64,000 nucleotides of DNA from a virus. The notes beneath the pieces were generated by a model. It had not been told where the DNA came from, did not search any database, and saw only the letters and a program-made list of their open reading frames with translations. The stretch's first letter is position 1. Every line of letters starts with the position of its first letter. Shown one piece after another: positions 43,574 to 53,032 of the stretch. The stretch spans positions 124,001 through 188,000 of IMG/VR virus record IMGVR_UViG_3300042923_000474; one strand, 5' to 3'. The position numbers and the translations under genes are program-made.

Positions 43574-43610
43574 CATAAACCCCCGGCCTGTTGAGGGCCG
43601 GGGGTTTATG
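43574..43610. terminator. Perfect bidirectional terminator, CATAA...TTATG
   Basis: Fifteen-pair perfect inverted repeat CATAAACCCCCGGCC (43574-43588) / GGCCGGGGGTTTATG (43596-43610) with a seven-base loop between convergent genes. TTTATG follows the hairpin on both strands. Confidence 0.9.
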
Positions 43611-43611
43611 C

Positions 43612-44292
43612 TCACGCTGGTTCAAACCCGTTAAGGTTCTTGACATCAAACACATCAGCCAAAGTCGGCAGCGACCCCATCGAGACGAAACTACCCGCCA
43701 CGAAGAAGTAGCTGTCCTTGTTGGCAACCAGATAGATCGTGTTGGCTGTAACCTTACACTTGGTCAGGTCAAAGTCAGCATCTTCTACCAGAATGCCTTT
43801 GGCACGGATTGCAGCGATCACCGCAGCAACGTTGGCGTAGTCCTTAGGTACCAGTTTCAGTGCAGCCAACACGTTGATGTAACGACGGTTGTAAACAACT
43901 TGCACCGGTACACGGTAGGCACTGGTTTCTGTGGGGGAGATGGTCACAGTGGTTTGAGCACCGGAGCCATTCGCCACGGGTTTACCAATGGTCAGCGTGT
44001 TCCAGTCTGGCTGCACCGTCATCTTGCGAGCGGTCATGGTCTTGAAGTTATCCAAGCCCGTGATGTCAAACGGCAATGTAACAAAGCCATCAGCCACCTG
44101 GGAAACCAGAACCCGGACACCTTGAAGCTTGGCGAGGGGTATCACGTTCTGGGCAACCAACATCCGCGCTTGGGCAACCCGCACCTGAGGATTGGGCTGT
44201 TCGATCACAATCCCTTGGATCGAGAACAGGTCCGTCCCTATGCGGTCCTTTTCAATGACCACACCTTGCAATGTAAACAGATCAGTATCCAT
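43612..44292 (-). CDS. Paralogous virion-type protein with N-terminal repeats (226 aa)
   Basis: The first 70 residues hold four short repeats (DLFTLQGVVIE, DLFSIQGIVIE, VRVAQARMLV, VRVLVSQVAD), like the short Gln-Val repeats at the start of many phage fibre or decoration proteins. An A module follows, with TTVTISPTETSAYRVPVQVVY, IAAIRAKGILVEDADFD and an end of DVKNLNGFEPA. Last gene of the minus-strand array; AAGGGGAA before the ATG. Confidence 0.6.
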   Translation of the reverse strand: MDTDLFTLQGVVIEKDRIGTDLFSIQGIVIEQPNPQVRVAQARMLVAQNVIPLAKLQGVRVLVSQVADGFVTLPFDITGLDNFKTMTARKMTVQPDWNTLTIGKPVANGSGAQTTVTISPTETSAYRVPVQVVYNRRYINVLAALKLVPKDYANVAAVIAAIRAKGILVEDADFDLTKCKVTANTIYLVANKDSYFFVAGSFVSMGSLPTLADVFDVKNLNGFEPA

Positions 44293-44302
44293 GGCATTCC
44301 CC

Positions 44303-45352
44303 TTAACGTGCTAATACGGTAAGGGAAACCTCTAGCCCAGTAAGGGCTGTGGCAGGAAGGCTCTCATCGTTGGTATGAGAGTTGTTGGCCACAGCCAGTG
44401 CCGGGTTACCCAAAGACACTGTCGGGTTCAGCACCAAGTCACGAGTATCCTCATGCGTGCCTCGCACAACCTTGCCACCGAGGTTGGCAGGAATGCCCTG
44501 AGTATAGGACGCACGACTACGGAGCATGATGCCGTTGACGTTGGACTGAATCGGTAACACGTAGCCGTCCACTGGCTTGAGTTTCAGCACAGCGTTCGCA
44601 CCATTACCCACCACGTATTTACCAGCATCGGCAGCGTGATCCTTCCAACCCAGGACATTGGCAATGTTGGTGACGTCCCAGTTCTGGCTGGACACTACCT
44701 GCATTGGAACATCAGAAATGTCCTGAGGCCCCAAACGCCCGCTAGGAGTATCGTCGCCCATGTCTGCAGTGGCGTAAATGTCGGTGATGTACAAACGCTC
44801 CGTGCCAGAGACTGGGAAGCCTATCTGCCAGGTATTGGCAAGCAGTGCATTCACGTCGGTGCCATTGGTGATGGTGACCGTCACCATGAACCGGCCATCA
44901 ACGTAAACCGATACGGTTCGATCAGTGCGGTTGAACACCATCTCCACGTACCATTCGGTAATCAGCGCTGGCACCGTGTACGACGGATAAACTACAGCCC
45001 CCCGAAATAGAGGGATTGCCAATGCAGCCAAGGCACTGGCCTTGCGCTTGTAGCGAATGCCGATAACGAACGAATTAGCGGCCTGAGGGGTGAGGTGGGC
45101 GATATTCATCGCGAACTGGAAGAAGAGGTTGCTTGCACCGTTACCGGTACCGCCTCCCAACCAATACTTGTTACCCACCTTTTCTACGGCCAGGGCAAAG
45201 CTGTCCTGATAGGGACTCCAACTGGAGCCTGCGGTTATCGCAGGCAGTGCGCCAGGCAAGCCCAAGGACCCAGCGCCAGCAGCGGTAGCGATGCTGGACA
45301 ACTCAATGCCCGTTTGCACTCCGCTGAAGTTTTCGAGTTGTGTAATGGCCAT
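44303..45352 (-). CDS. LamG-like (concanavalin-fold) virion-type protein (349 aa)
   Basis: N-terminal 215 residues form a LamG/lectin-like sandwich by pattern (ITEWYVEMVFNRTDRTVSVY, YVDGRFMVTVTI), then the hinge RLGPQDISDVPMQV and a second beta-rich domain with NGIMLRSR. The same two-domain plan occurs in the genes at 45352 and 47545. Glycan binding on the host surface is plausible. Starts on a TAATG overlap. Confidence 0.6.
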   Translation of the reverse strand: MAITQLENFSGVQTGIELSSIATAAGAGSLGLPGALPAITAGSSWSPYQDSFALAVEKVGNKYWLGGGTGNGASNLFFQFAMNIAHLTPQAANSFVIGIRYKRKASALAALAIPLFRGAVVYPSYTVPALITEWYVEMVFNRTDRTVSVYVDGRFMVTVTITNGTDVNALLANTWQIGFPVSGTERLYITDIYATADMGDDTPSGRLGPQDISDVPMQVVSSQNWDVTNIANVLGWKDHAADAGKYVVGNGANAVLKLKPVDGYVLPIQSNVNGIMLRSRASYTQGIPANLGGKVVRGTHEDTRDLVLNPTVSLGNPALAVANNSHTNDESLPATALTGLEVSLTVLAR

Positions 45353-46431
45353 TATGCAGGGTCCTTCAGAGTGAGGCTGAAGTCAACCGAAGCCAAGGGC
45401 ACGTTCGCCGCCGCAAACTCGGTACGCGGACGTGTCCAGTTAACGACATCGGCAGTCGTAGTGTTGAAGTTGATGGCGGCAGCGTTGGTGTACTTGGTCC
45501 CATCCACGGTCTGAGAAACATCGACCACCGGAATCACGGTAGCCGCACGTCGACCGCCCATCAGGATACCTGCAGCCAAGACCTTGCCAGTGATACCGGC
45601 CATGTCCAACTTGAAGTTCACCGCACTGTTGGCGTCAGTCAACTTCACTGTACCAGCAGGCTTGGACCATGGACCACCTGAAGCGGTGTTGACCAGTGGT
45701 TGGTTCAAAATGGCCTGGGTAGCAGCAGCATCTTTGTTGGCACCTGCAACACTTGTAACGAGCACAGGAGCACGTTTGATGTTGACAGGACCCAGGCGCT
45801 TGGTGACACCTACGCCATCGTCCACAATAGCGTAAATGTCGCGGACTTTGAACTGGTCAGGACTGACCTTGGCCACACCCGCATTGGTCCACGGCGTGGC
45901 GTTCTTGAACATCACCCCGGTGGTCAGCAGACGGTTGTTGTAGATGTCGTTATAGAGCGGCCCAAAGGTGGTCGACATTACCAACTCCGCCACCAGTATT
46001 CCATCCTTGTAGTAGCGGACACGGTCGGTTGGGAAGTCGATCTCCAGTTCGAGGAAGACCTCCGGCGTACCTGTACCGCCCAGCAGCCCCAAGGACGGGT
46101 GGTTGGTCACCATCGGGTCGTTCAATGCCTGGGTAGACTGAAAGCGAAACAGCCCGTAGCCGGCGTTGTTGACGTTGCGGAAGCGAGCACCGAAGATGTA
46201 GACCTTGTTCTTCTCGAAAGTGAGTGATTGGATAAGTTGGCCACGGTACTCGCCCGCGCCATTGCCTTCCGCACCGCACATCCAACCCGCTTCATCAATG
46301 CAGGGTGGCTGGGTCCAGCTACCCGAGGTGTTATAGATGCCACCCACAATGGGGGCTAGGCCGAAACTCTTGAGATCGGCACCCCCGATAGAGCGCATGT
46401 TGTCAAAACAAAGAGCATACAAGAGACTCAT
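45352..46431 (-). CDS. LamG-like virion-type protein (359 aa)
   Basis: The ATG at 46431 (MSLLYALCFDNMRS) has AAGGAGGG upstream. LamG-like part with EVFLELEIDFPTDRVRYYKD, hinge RLGPVNIKRAPVLV and C-terminal domain with AAGILMGGRRA, paralogous to 44303 and 47545. Probable tail-fibre or surface protein. Confidence 0.6.
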   Translation of the reverse strand: MSLLYALCFDNMRSIGGADLKSFGLAPIVGGIYNTSGSWTQPPCIDEAGWMCGAEGNGAGEYRGQLIQSLTFEKNKVYIFGARFRNVNNAGYGLFRFQSTQALNDPMVTNHPSLGLLGGTGTPEVFLELEIDFPTDRVRYYKDGILVAELVMSTTFGPLYNDIYNNRLLTTGVMFKNATPWTNAGVAKVSPDQFKVRDIYAIVDDGVGVTKRLGPVNIKRAPVLVTSVAGANKDAAATQAILNQPLVNTASGGPWSKPAGTVKLTDANSAVNFKLDMAGITGKVLAAGILMGGRRAATVIPVVDVSQTVDGTKYTNAAAINFNTTTADVVNWTRPRTEFAAANVPLASVDFSLTLKDPA

Positions 46432-46441
46432 GGTACCCTCC

Positions 46442-47533
46442 TTACACGGAACCAAGACTGAGAGAGGTAAAGACCGTCGACAGAGCAGGCTTGCGGCCCA
46501 CTGTGAGCGTGTAGGTACCCTTGAAGAGTGGAGAGGTAGCCTTTGCCTGCAGTGTCAACGTAAACGTCGTCAGGCTGTCCTGAGCCACTACAGGGAGGTC
46601 TTCCAGATCGTAGATCGTGAACGGGATGCCGGTGATCGCATTGATCGTTGGCAGAATGTGGTGAACCGTGGTGTCCTCCAAAACCTTGACAGTTGTGGGA
46701 AACGTGAAAGCCGCCATGCCTGACAAATCAACACGGTTGTAGAACACATTCTTACTGATCGTACTCTGCCCATCCACGCTCGGGTAAGTCACGCCGCGCT
46801 TGATCTCACGAATACTGGATGGACCGGTATTGAGCGATGCACTGTCGGCAAAGGTTACCGAGGCAGGTGTCAGGGTGCGGCCCAAGATAGTTCCCAATTG
46901 GGTCACAAAGGCCGCTTTGGCAAAGTACGCGGGCAGTGCAGCCAACGTAGCTGGCCAGGACAACCCCACAAGCTCCCAATCGCGGTCTGAGGGGCACATC
47001 CACCCAACGTTGACCTGAGTCCCCGGTTGGAAGTACAAAGAGTTCTCAGAGGCTTCCAGGGTGCATGGGCCATCTTGGGGGATGGGTGTACTCTTAAAGT
47101 CCGAAGCACTCAGTGCCGTACCGAAGGTAGCATTGAATCGTGGGATCACCTGATCGGTTGTGGTCATGACCTTGTCGTACTTCAGGGTATCGAGGTTACG
47201 ATCCCGGACGATCTCCTTTAAAGGGAATCGGTAGTAGGCAAAGTCCAACGAACCACGGTAACCCGAGCTGGGCTTGAAAGTCACCGGCAGTTTGGCATTG
47301 AACCGATCTTTGACAGCAGCCGATGGCACACCGAATGTCAGGTCAGCCAAGACGAAGCTTTTCTGCCACGTCGAGTTGATCGAGTTAACGATGTGCTGAT
47401 TGACTTCTACTGTGAATGGATCTGTGGGGGGAGAGGACAAGACCGCGTAAGCCGCGATCTGATCCAGTTTCAACAACGCGGGTTGCTGTAAAACAGCATA
47501 CGCCGCAATCTGATCAACTTTTACAGTTGCCAT
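46442..47533 (-). CDS. Paralogous virion-type protein, two A modules plus repeats (363 aa)
   Basis: Begins with two near-identical repeats VKVDQIAAYAVL and LKLDQIAAYAVL, then two consecutive A modules: one with SSGYRGSLDFAYYRFPL and FNATFGTALSASDF, the second with KNVFYNRVDLSG and NAITGIPFTIYDL. An internal domain duplication in one chain. AAGGTG precedes the ATG. Confidence 0.6.
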   Translation of the reverse strand: MATVKVDQIAAYAVLQQPALLKLDQIAAYAVLSSPPTDPFTVEVNQHIVNSINSTWQKSFVLADLTFGVPSAAVKDRFNAKLPVTFKPSSGYRGSLDFAYYRFPLKEIVRDRNLDTLKYDKVMTTTDQVIPRFNATFGTALSASDFKSTPIPQDGPCTLEASENSLYFQPGTQVNVGWMCPSDRDWELVGLSWPATLAALPAYFAKAAFVTQLGTILGRTLTPASVTFADSASLNTGPSSIREIKRGVTYPSVDGQSTISKNVFYNRVDLSGMAAFTFPTTVKVLEDTTVHHILPTINAITGIPFTIYDLEDLPVVAQDSLTTFTLTLQAKATSPLFKGTYTLTVGRKPALSTVFTSLSLGSV

Positions 47534-47544
47534 CGACGTTCACC

Positions 47545-48678
47545 TTAGAGAGCGGCCGCCAACTTGACGGTGTATTTATCAAGTTCCGTTTTGGCAGGGG
47601 TGGCAGCAATCGACTTGAACGCCATGCGACGCGCCAGACCAGTGGCCTGAAGTGCACGGGTGTAGTCGAACGTTTGCTGGAAGGTTGCCGTTTGGCTCTG
47701 GTCACTAGCACCGCTCTTGAGCAGGTCCAGCTTCAGGTTGGACGAGCCACTGGTAGCCAGCGCGTCTACCTGAACCATCAATGCCTTCACAGTATCCGTG
47801 TCGCTGATACCCGCAGTATCGAGGGTGACCACACCACTGGCATCGTTGTCGGTGACAGACACCGTGGTTGGTGTACCGACAGCCGCGTTGAAAGTGGCGT
47901 GTGCGTCGTTCAGGGATTCGACAACAGTCTTGCCTGCCACGTCGGGCGTCCATGTGGGGGCATTGACGGCTTTGACCGGAAGGGACTTAAGACGCACAGG
48001 GCCAACCTTCTTGACCATATCGTTGGCTGCAATCTCGGACAGGAGAATGTCTTTGAAGGCATCGTCACGATACAGCTCAGCGTAACCGCCACCGTTCGTG
48101 GTCTGAACACCCACCCAGAACGCAACCAGCTTAACCCCAGATGCGGCTAGGCGGGCGGAGATGGACAGGGTTTTCAGGTAGACGTTGTCGCGATAAACGG
48201 TGACTTCGCCGGTGACACGATCCACGGTGATCTCAAAATAGTGACCAGTGCCGACTGTGTTTGGTGTGGCCCAGTCTGCCGCCATCACAATGGAAAGTGG
48301 GGCCAACGAATCAGAAAGACGCAGACCAGCACTTGAGACCAGTGCGCCAGAGGTTCGAGCCTCGTGGGTCACACGAAAACCGAACGACAGCATCGAGGTG
48401 CCAGCCTGCAGCCCGGCTTCAGCGTTTTCCAACATGGCCTCAACGGTGGCCAAGTAGGTGCCGCCAGAGTAGTTGGACAGATTACGGGCACGTACCACCA
48501 ATGCATCTGGGTCGGTGCCTTTGCGGATGCCAAAGGTTGGACCAGTAGGCGCGTAGGCGTAAGGGTCGGTATACCCCACCGTCATTCGACTGCCTTCGAT
48601 CTGACCAACATAAGGGGTGTTGGTGTTGAAGAGACCGGTGGGGGCCTTGGTAAAACCGTAGGCTTCAATAATGCGCAT
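47545..48678 (-). CDS. LamG-like virion-type protein (377 aa)
   Basis: Third member of the LamG-like set: sandwich domain with YFEITVDRVTGEVTVYRDN, hinge KVGPVRLKSLPVKAV, and a C-terminal beta domain ending DKYTVKLAAAL. AGGAG before the ATG. Placed between paralogous-array genes, suggesting a shared appendage. Confidence 0.6.
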   Translation of the reverse strand: MRIIEAYGFTKAPTGLFNTNTPYVGQIEGSRMTVGYTDPYAYAPTGPTFGIRKGTDPDALVVRARNLSNYSGGTYLATVEAMLENAEAGLQAGTSMLSFGFRVTHEARTSGALVSSAGLRLSDSLAPLSIVMAADWATPNTVGTGHYFEITVDRVTGEVTVYRDNVYLKTLSISARLAASGVKLVAFWVGVQTTNGGGYAELYRDDAFKDILLSEIAANDMVKKVGPVRLKSLPVKAVNAPTWTPDVAGKTVVESLNDAHATFNAAVGTPTTVSVTDNDASGVVTLDTAGISDTDTVKALMVQVDALATSGSSNLKLDLLKSGASDQSQTATFQQTFDYTRALQATGLARRMAFKSIAATPAKTELDKYTVKLAAAL

Positions 48679-48693
48679 GCTGAACTCCTAGGC

Positions 48694-49017
48694 TTATCGG
48701 CCGTAGTGCATGTACAAGCGGCGGCTGTCCTGACCTTCCAGATCCTGAAGGCGGATACCCACCACACGCTTGAACAAAGGGTTGGTCGGCAACATGTCGT
48801 CGTTATCACCTACATAGATGATCTCGGCGCCTTCGAGGGAGGTCAGGTCGGTACCGGTGGTAACCCACTTGCCCTGATCCTCGGTGGGGTCGTACTGACC
48901 CAGTGCGGCCGACAGCGTTGTAAGTTTGTCTTCCGGGATGGGGCCTAACTCCAGCTCATTCAAGAATTCCTCGAATGGGGCGAAGTCAACGCGGAAGAAG
49001 TTGGGCAAAGTTTGCAT
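48694..49017 (-). CDS. Stand-alone B module of the paralogous family (107 aa)
   Basis: The whole protein matches the C-terminal B module of the longer paralogues: VDFAPFEEFLNEL, a central Trp, PTNPLFKRVVGIRL and the terminal RRLYMHYGR (compare LHYN/FHYN ends of others). It starts two bases after the stop of the A-module gene at 49020, so the pair looks like one paralogue split in two. GGAG lies before the ATG. Confidence 0.6.
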   Translation of the reverse strand: MQTLPNFFRVDFAPFEEFLNELELGPIPEDKLTTLSAALGQYDPTEDQGKWVTTGTDLTSLEGAEIIYVGDNDDMLPTNPLFKRVVGIRLQDLEGQDSRRLYMHYGR

Positions 49018-49019
49018 GG

Positions 49020-49517
49020 TTAACTCCAGTCGAAGTAGGGTTCGGGAATGGCTGCAGAGATCGACGGAATACCGCCACTGAACAACGTGCAGCTACCTTT
49101 CCAGAAGATACCCGTAGATTTGGCGGTCAATGGGATTTTGAATGTCCCGTCACCGTTATCGATCAGGGCCGCATCTTCCACATCGTCGGCATCAAACAAC
49201 ACGCCAAACGTTTTGAGGATGTAGGGGAAGCAGTCGTAAACACGGGCTGCGCCTGTCAGTACATTGGTCTGAGCAGTGCCCGCACTGGCGCCCAAGACGG
49301 CCAAGTCCACACGGTTGTACTTAAACGACCGGTAGTCCTTATACGTTGGGTTGGTCCCTGTTGCCGTGAGTTTGATTTTGGTGTCAAACCCTTCTGGATC
49401 ATTGGCCAGCGCCGAGGGCGGCGAGAGGGTCCAGAGGTTGGCAGCAGAATAAGCGAGGGCATGATTGGCCTGCAGCTGAATAAGCAGGCTGATCTTGGAA
49501 CCTTGTTTTAAGTCCAT
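49020..49517 (-). CDS. Stand-alone A module of the paralogous family (165 aa)
   Basis: Contains A1 (YRSFKYNRVDLAVLG), A2 (ILKTFGVLFDADDVED) and A3 (IFWKGSCTLFSGG) and ends where full-length paralogues continue into the B module, which is encoded by the next gene. Gene fission, or fusion in the others, is the simplest explanation. Confidence 0.6.
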   Translation of the reverse strand: MDLKQGSKISLLIQLQANHALAYSAANLWTLSPPSALANDPEGFDTKIKLTATGTNPTYKDYRSFKYNRVDLAVLGASAGTAQTNVLTGAARVYDCFPYILKTFGVLFDADDVEDAALIDNGDGTFKIPLTAKSTGIFWKGSCTLFSGGIPSISAAIPEPYFDWS

Positions 49518-49524
49518 GGCTCAC

Positions 49525-50418
49525 CTACACCTTGTAGTGAAGCAAGAATTTACCCACGAACCAACCACCCGCCGCAGGTGGAGTAATGACCACCACATTG
49601 TTGTAGTCTGTGGAGTTTGCCTCGGGCACGTTTACGTTGGGTAGGGCATACTTGATGCAGCGAGCATCTTGCAGGCCACCCTCAGTCGCAGCCGGAACAT
49701 AAGCGTTGAGCTTACGGCCAGCCACCAGGCTCATGTACGACACCAAGTCTTTCGCCTGCGCAGTGCTGGGCAAAACCTGAAGCGTGGTCAAAGACTGCAG
49801 CAGTGCACTGAACTTGGAGAAGTCCGTCCCATAGGTCATGAAGTCGGCCATGGGTTTCGGGTTACCGCCCGGCGCTACTCCACTAACCAAGGTCAGCAGG
49901 AGCGGGGTGGTGGCAGGCACCTGTTCAGACACAGGCTTTTTGGTAGCCTTGCGGTTCCAGCGAAAAGACCCAATCCACGCGGGGTTGTTAGTCGGGAAGT
50001 TCCAAATGTAGCCGGTTTGCACCGTATTGGGAACCACTGCACGGTCCGAGTCCGAGGCGATGAACTTGGTGCCATACTTCTGGTTGATCCAGCGCATCGC
50101 CGATTCAATCTTGACGTTGACGCCGGTCAAGTCGTCAGGCGTGGCGTAGTCGTCGATTACCGGTACGCCTTGTTGGAACAAGACATCCGAAGACAGACGA
50201 CGGTAGGTGAGCACGGTGGTGGCCATGTAGCCGGAACCGGTACGAGGCATCACCGAAATTTGTGTGTTGCGAATCCCCTGACCAGTGATCGCTGCCGGAA
50301 CACCCAAACGACAGTTATCTGGCGTGAGTTTGTACGGCAGCTGAGGATTGTCCCGATTGATCAAATCAAAGACCAATTCGGCAGATGTTTTTCGATAGTC
50401 TAAGTCCATCTTCTTCAT
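49525..50418 (-). CDS. Paralogous virion-type protein, A+B (297 aa)
   Basis: VFDLINRDNPQLPYKLTPD starts the A module; SGYMATTVLTYRRLSSD, AMRWINQKYGTKFIASD and a B module ending GKFLLHYKV follow. Start may be MKKM at 50418 or MDL three codons later. Unknown role; virion surface suggested by copy number and beta content. Confidence 0.6.
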   Translation of the reverse strand: MKKMDLDYRKTSAELVFDLINRDNPQLPYKLTPDNCRLGVPAAITGQGIRNTQISVMPRTGSGYMATTVLTYRRLSSDVLFQQGVPVIDDYATPDDLTGVNVKIESAMRWINQKYGTKFIASDSDRAVVPNTVQTGYIWNFPTNNPAWIGSFRWNRKATKKPVSEQVPATTPLLLTLVSGVAPGGNPKPMADFMTYGTDFSKFSALLQSLTTLQVLPSTAQAKDLVSYMSLVAGRKLNAYVPAATEGGLQDARCIKYALPNVNVPEANSTDYNNVVVITPPAAGGWFVGKFLLHYKV

Positions 50419-50431
50419 CCCAGTTGGAAGG

Positions 50432-50450
50432 GGCCGGGGAGTACCCGGCC
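50432..50450 (-). terminator. Hairpin inside the paralogous array
   Basis: GGCCGGG (50432-50438) / CCCGGCC (50444-50450), five-base loop. TATGCC lies on the plus-strand side only, the opposite of what gene direction predicts, an exception to the terminator pattern. Confidence 0.6.
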
Positions 50451-50459
50451 ACTATGCCG

Positions 50460-51344
50460 TCAGTCCGCCGAGTTCGGGTTATCCGGGTCGTTGAAGTGCA
50501 GGTAGAAGCGACCAGTGGGTGTGGTCACGCCGGTACGCAGCTCCAAGCACATCACGTACTTGTACGACTGGTTGGTGGGGAAGACCATGGTGTTCAGACC
50601 GCAGAAGATCACTTTGGCGCCGTTGAGCGACCAGGTGTTGCTGCTGTCGGAGTTGTTCCACAGTGTGGCGCCAGGACCCTGATCGAGTGCCTTAAGGGCC
50701 GTCACCAGGATGTCAGCATTGGCGGAAGACAGTACGCCTTCGGCCATGGCCAGCAATTGGTCACGGTAACCTGTCAGGTTCAGCGGGTAGGCGTACAGCA
50801 GTGCCGAGGTCTGAGTCGCCGGATCGGCCACTGGGTAGTTCAAACCATTCAACGCCTTGACCGTGGTCAGGGTGTCGATGTTTGCACCACCTTGAACGAC
50901 ATCAAAGGACAACTGACCCAGCCACAGAGGCGAAGCGTCCTTGGCCTTGATGGTCACGGTACCGGCACCTTGGCCATCCAGCACCACAGGCTCGCTGAGA
51001 ATATCCTGCGGACCCAGCACGAGGCCGAAGTAGTACAGGATGTTCGACAACAGGTCGATGGTCGTTGCAGGTTGGTAAACCGGCAGAGGGCGGGTAGGAC
51101 GGAACTTGGCGAAGTCTGCCAACTTCAAGCGATCGTATTTAACGGTCGCCTTACCTTCGAAACCAGCGCCTTGTTTCGGCGTTACCTTGGCGTAGGTGTT
51201 TTTGGTGGTAGTACCCTCCATCCACGTCCCGGCGATCGGCTTGGGATCGGACCAGGTGAGGTTGGCTGCAGTGAACTGCGTGGTACTGTTGGCCGCATTC
51301 AAATAGTTGAAGAGGGCCTGCTTGGAATCTACGAAAACAGACAT
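50460..51344 (-). CDS. Paralogous virion-type protein, A+B (294 aa)
   Basis: A module with AGFEGKATVKYDRLKLAD, LSNILYYFGLVLGPQDIL and LNGLNYPVAD; B module with PTNQSYKYVMCLEL and end GRFYLHFNDPD. GAGGAGGC precedes the ATG. C-ending codon bias is strong, consistent with abundant expression. Confidence 0.6.
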   Translation of the reverse strand: MSVFVDSKQALFNYLNAANSTTQFTAANLTWSDPKPIAGTWMEGTTTKNTYAKVTPKQGAGFEGKATVKYDRLKLADFAKFRPTRPLPVYQPATTIDLLSNILYYFGLVLGPQDILSEPVVLDGQGAGTVTIKAKDASPLWLGQLSFDVVQGGANIDTLTTVKALNGLNYPVADPATQTSALLYAYPLNLTGYRDQLLAMAEGVLSSANADILVTALKALDQGPGATLWNNSDSSNTWSLNGAKVIFCGLNTMVFPTNQSYKYVMCLELRTGVTTPTGRFYLHFNDPDNPNSAD

Positions 51345-51356
51345 GGCTGCCTCCTC

Positions 51357-52244
51357 TTAAAGGTTGAAGTACAGAATCCACTTGCCTGCGAGGCGTGGGT
51401 TGCTGGCGTCGGTGACCGTGAGGATCTTCGCGTAGGCAAAACCTGGCTTGTTCGCCTCGGGGTGTATGGCGCTCGGTAGCGCCACCGCGGAGAACGTGCC
51501 GTTGGACATGTTCCACGGAGCTGTATCGGCATTGTAGGTGCCCACAGCAATCGGCCAACCCGTCAAGCGAGTGATCTCGGCAATTACGCCGCCCTGACCA
51601 CTGAGGACAACCGTGTTGCTAGCGGTCCAGCCTTGGGCCAGTGCGAACTCAGTGAAGTCCAGACCTGCAAAGACAAACTCAGGACGCAGACTGCGATCTG
51701 GCTTGGCCACGAAGTCGTTACCGCCTGGCCATTGGGCGCCATCCAGTTCAGTCACGGTCAGAATGTCGATACCGACTTGCTGCAGGCCACGGTTCCAGGT
51801 GACGGTGAAGCTACCCACGTAGGCCAGGTTATCGGCAGTGGCCGTCCAAACGCGTGCGGCACCGCTGTTGGTAGAGTTCCAGACGCTGCCCGTGATGCCG
51901 GACACTGTCAGGTTCACGCCGTACAGTTGGTTGACGTAACCGATGGCCTGGGCCAGGGTCATGGAGGCGCCATCGTTCAGCCAGCGAGTGAATGCGATGT
52001 TGTTACCACGGAACAGGCTGGTCAGATCGCGGCGACGATACAGAACTTCCAGCACGCCTCGGTACTTGCTGGAGGACTTGGCCGTGATCTTGAGCTTGGT
52101 ATTGCGACCGAAACTGTCAGCGGCAACAACCACGGGTTTACCGAAGATGAAGTCGGTGGTATTGATGGGCCATGGCAGCGTCGGGTTATCCGCGTTGATC
52201 TGCGCGATGGCCTCTTCGAGAGGACTGCCTGTGAGAATTGGCAT
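51357..52244 (-). CDS. Paralogous virion-type protein, A+B (295 aa)
   Basis: A module with INADNPTLPWPINTTDFIFG, SSKYRGVLEVLYRRRDL and IGYVNQLYGVNLTV; B module with HPEANKPGFAYAKIL and end GKWILYFNL. Spacing to both neighbours is about ten bases. Same inferred role as its paralogues. Confidence 0.6.
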   Translation of the reverse strand: MPILTGSPLEEAIAQINADNPTLPWPINTTDFIFGKPVVVAADSFGRNTKLKITAKSSSKYRGVLEVLYRRRDLTSLFRGNNIAFTRWLNDGASMTLAQAIGYVNQLYGVNLTVSGITGSVWNSTNSGAARVWTATADNLAYVGSFTVTWNRGLQQVGIDILTVTELDGAQWPGGNDFVAKPDRSLRPEFVFAGLDFTEFALAQGWTASNTVVLSGQGGVIAEITRLTGWPIAVGTYNADTAPWNMSNGTFSAVALPSAIHPEANKPGFAYAKILTVTDASNPRLAGKWILYFNL

Positions 52245-52254
52245 GTGCTTTTAC

Positions 52255-53022
52255 CTAGGCTGGATTGTAGTGGAAGTACATGGCGCCTTGTAAAAGGCCG
52301 CTCTGCACAGTCGACTGAATAACGACGCGTTTGAACACAGGGTTGGCATCAGGTACTTCTGCCGTTGCCTTGTCCACAACTTTGCCTTTAACCCAGTCAG
52401 GGATACCCATGGCACGAGTCACTGTTTGAACGAGCGCCCAATCGGAATACTCGCCCTTGGCAGTTGGCTTCAATGCATCCTGGATACCAGAGAAGTCCGC
52501 ACCCCACGTCCACATCCGGCTGGATTGTCGGTTGGTATTGTTGGGGTGTTTGAAGATGTCCAGATCGGTCTTGCCAATCATCGAGTCCAGCCACGAGGGA
52601 CCGAACGACAGATTGAGGTCCAGACCACCGAACCACTGCAACGAGGTCTCTGCAATCTCGATGCGCGAAGAGATCGCCTCACCATCACCCAGCACAGGTG
52701 GGGTGTACTCTTCGAAGTCTTCGGGGTTGATGTCGAGGCCAAACTTGTTAGCCAGGCCCAGCACAATCATTTCACGGTTCATGGCTTCCAGAGAACGGAA
52801 GTCAAAAGACGTCACGTAGTCTGCCAGATTCATGCGGTCATAGTAGACATCGACCTCACCGTAGTAACCGCGCCCCGGAATACCGGAGATGGTCACCAGT
52901 GTGTTGCGGTCGTGCTCTGTGGTCGGTTGGGGTACCGAGAACGAGAGCCGCTTTTCCGTGAACTCCTTGGGTGGAGTGAACATGTCGTTTAGAACGACAA
53001 ACATCCGTTCGGCGTTAGCCAT
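52255..53022 (-). CDS. Paralogous virion-type protein, A+B (255 aa)
   Basis: Shortened family member: NTLVTISGIPGRGYYG and VYYDRMNLADYV, then GLANKFGLDINPEDFEE, a reduced A3, and a B module with PDANPVFKRVVI ending GAMYFHYNPA. GGGGGTG before the ATG. Confidence 0.6.
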   Translation of the reverse strand: MANAERMFVVLNDMFTPPKEFTEKRLSFSVPQPTTEHDRNTLVTISGIPGRGYYGEVDVYYDRMNLADYVTSFDFRSLEAMNREMIVLGLANKFGLDINPEDFEEYTPPVLGDGEAISSRIEIAETSLQWFGGLDLNLSFGPSWLDSMIGKTDLDIFKHPNNTNRQSSRMWTWGADFSGIQDALKPTAKGEYSDWALVQTVTRAMGIPDWVKGKVVDKATAEVPDANPVFKRVVIQSTVQSGLLQGAMYFHYNPA

Positions 53023-53032
53023 GGTTCACCCC

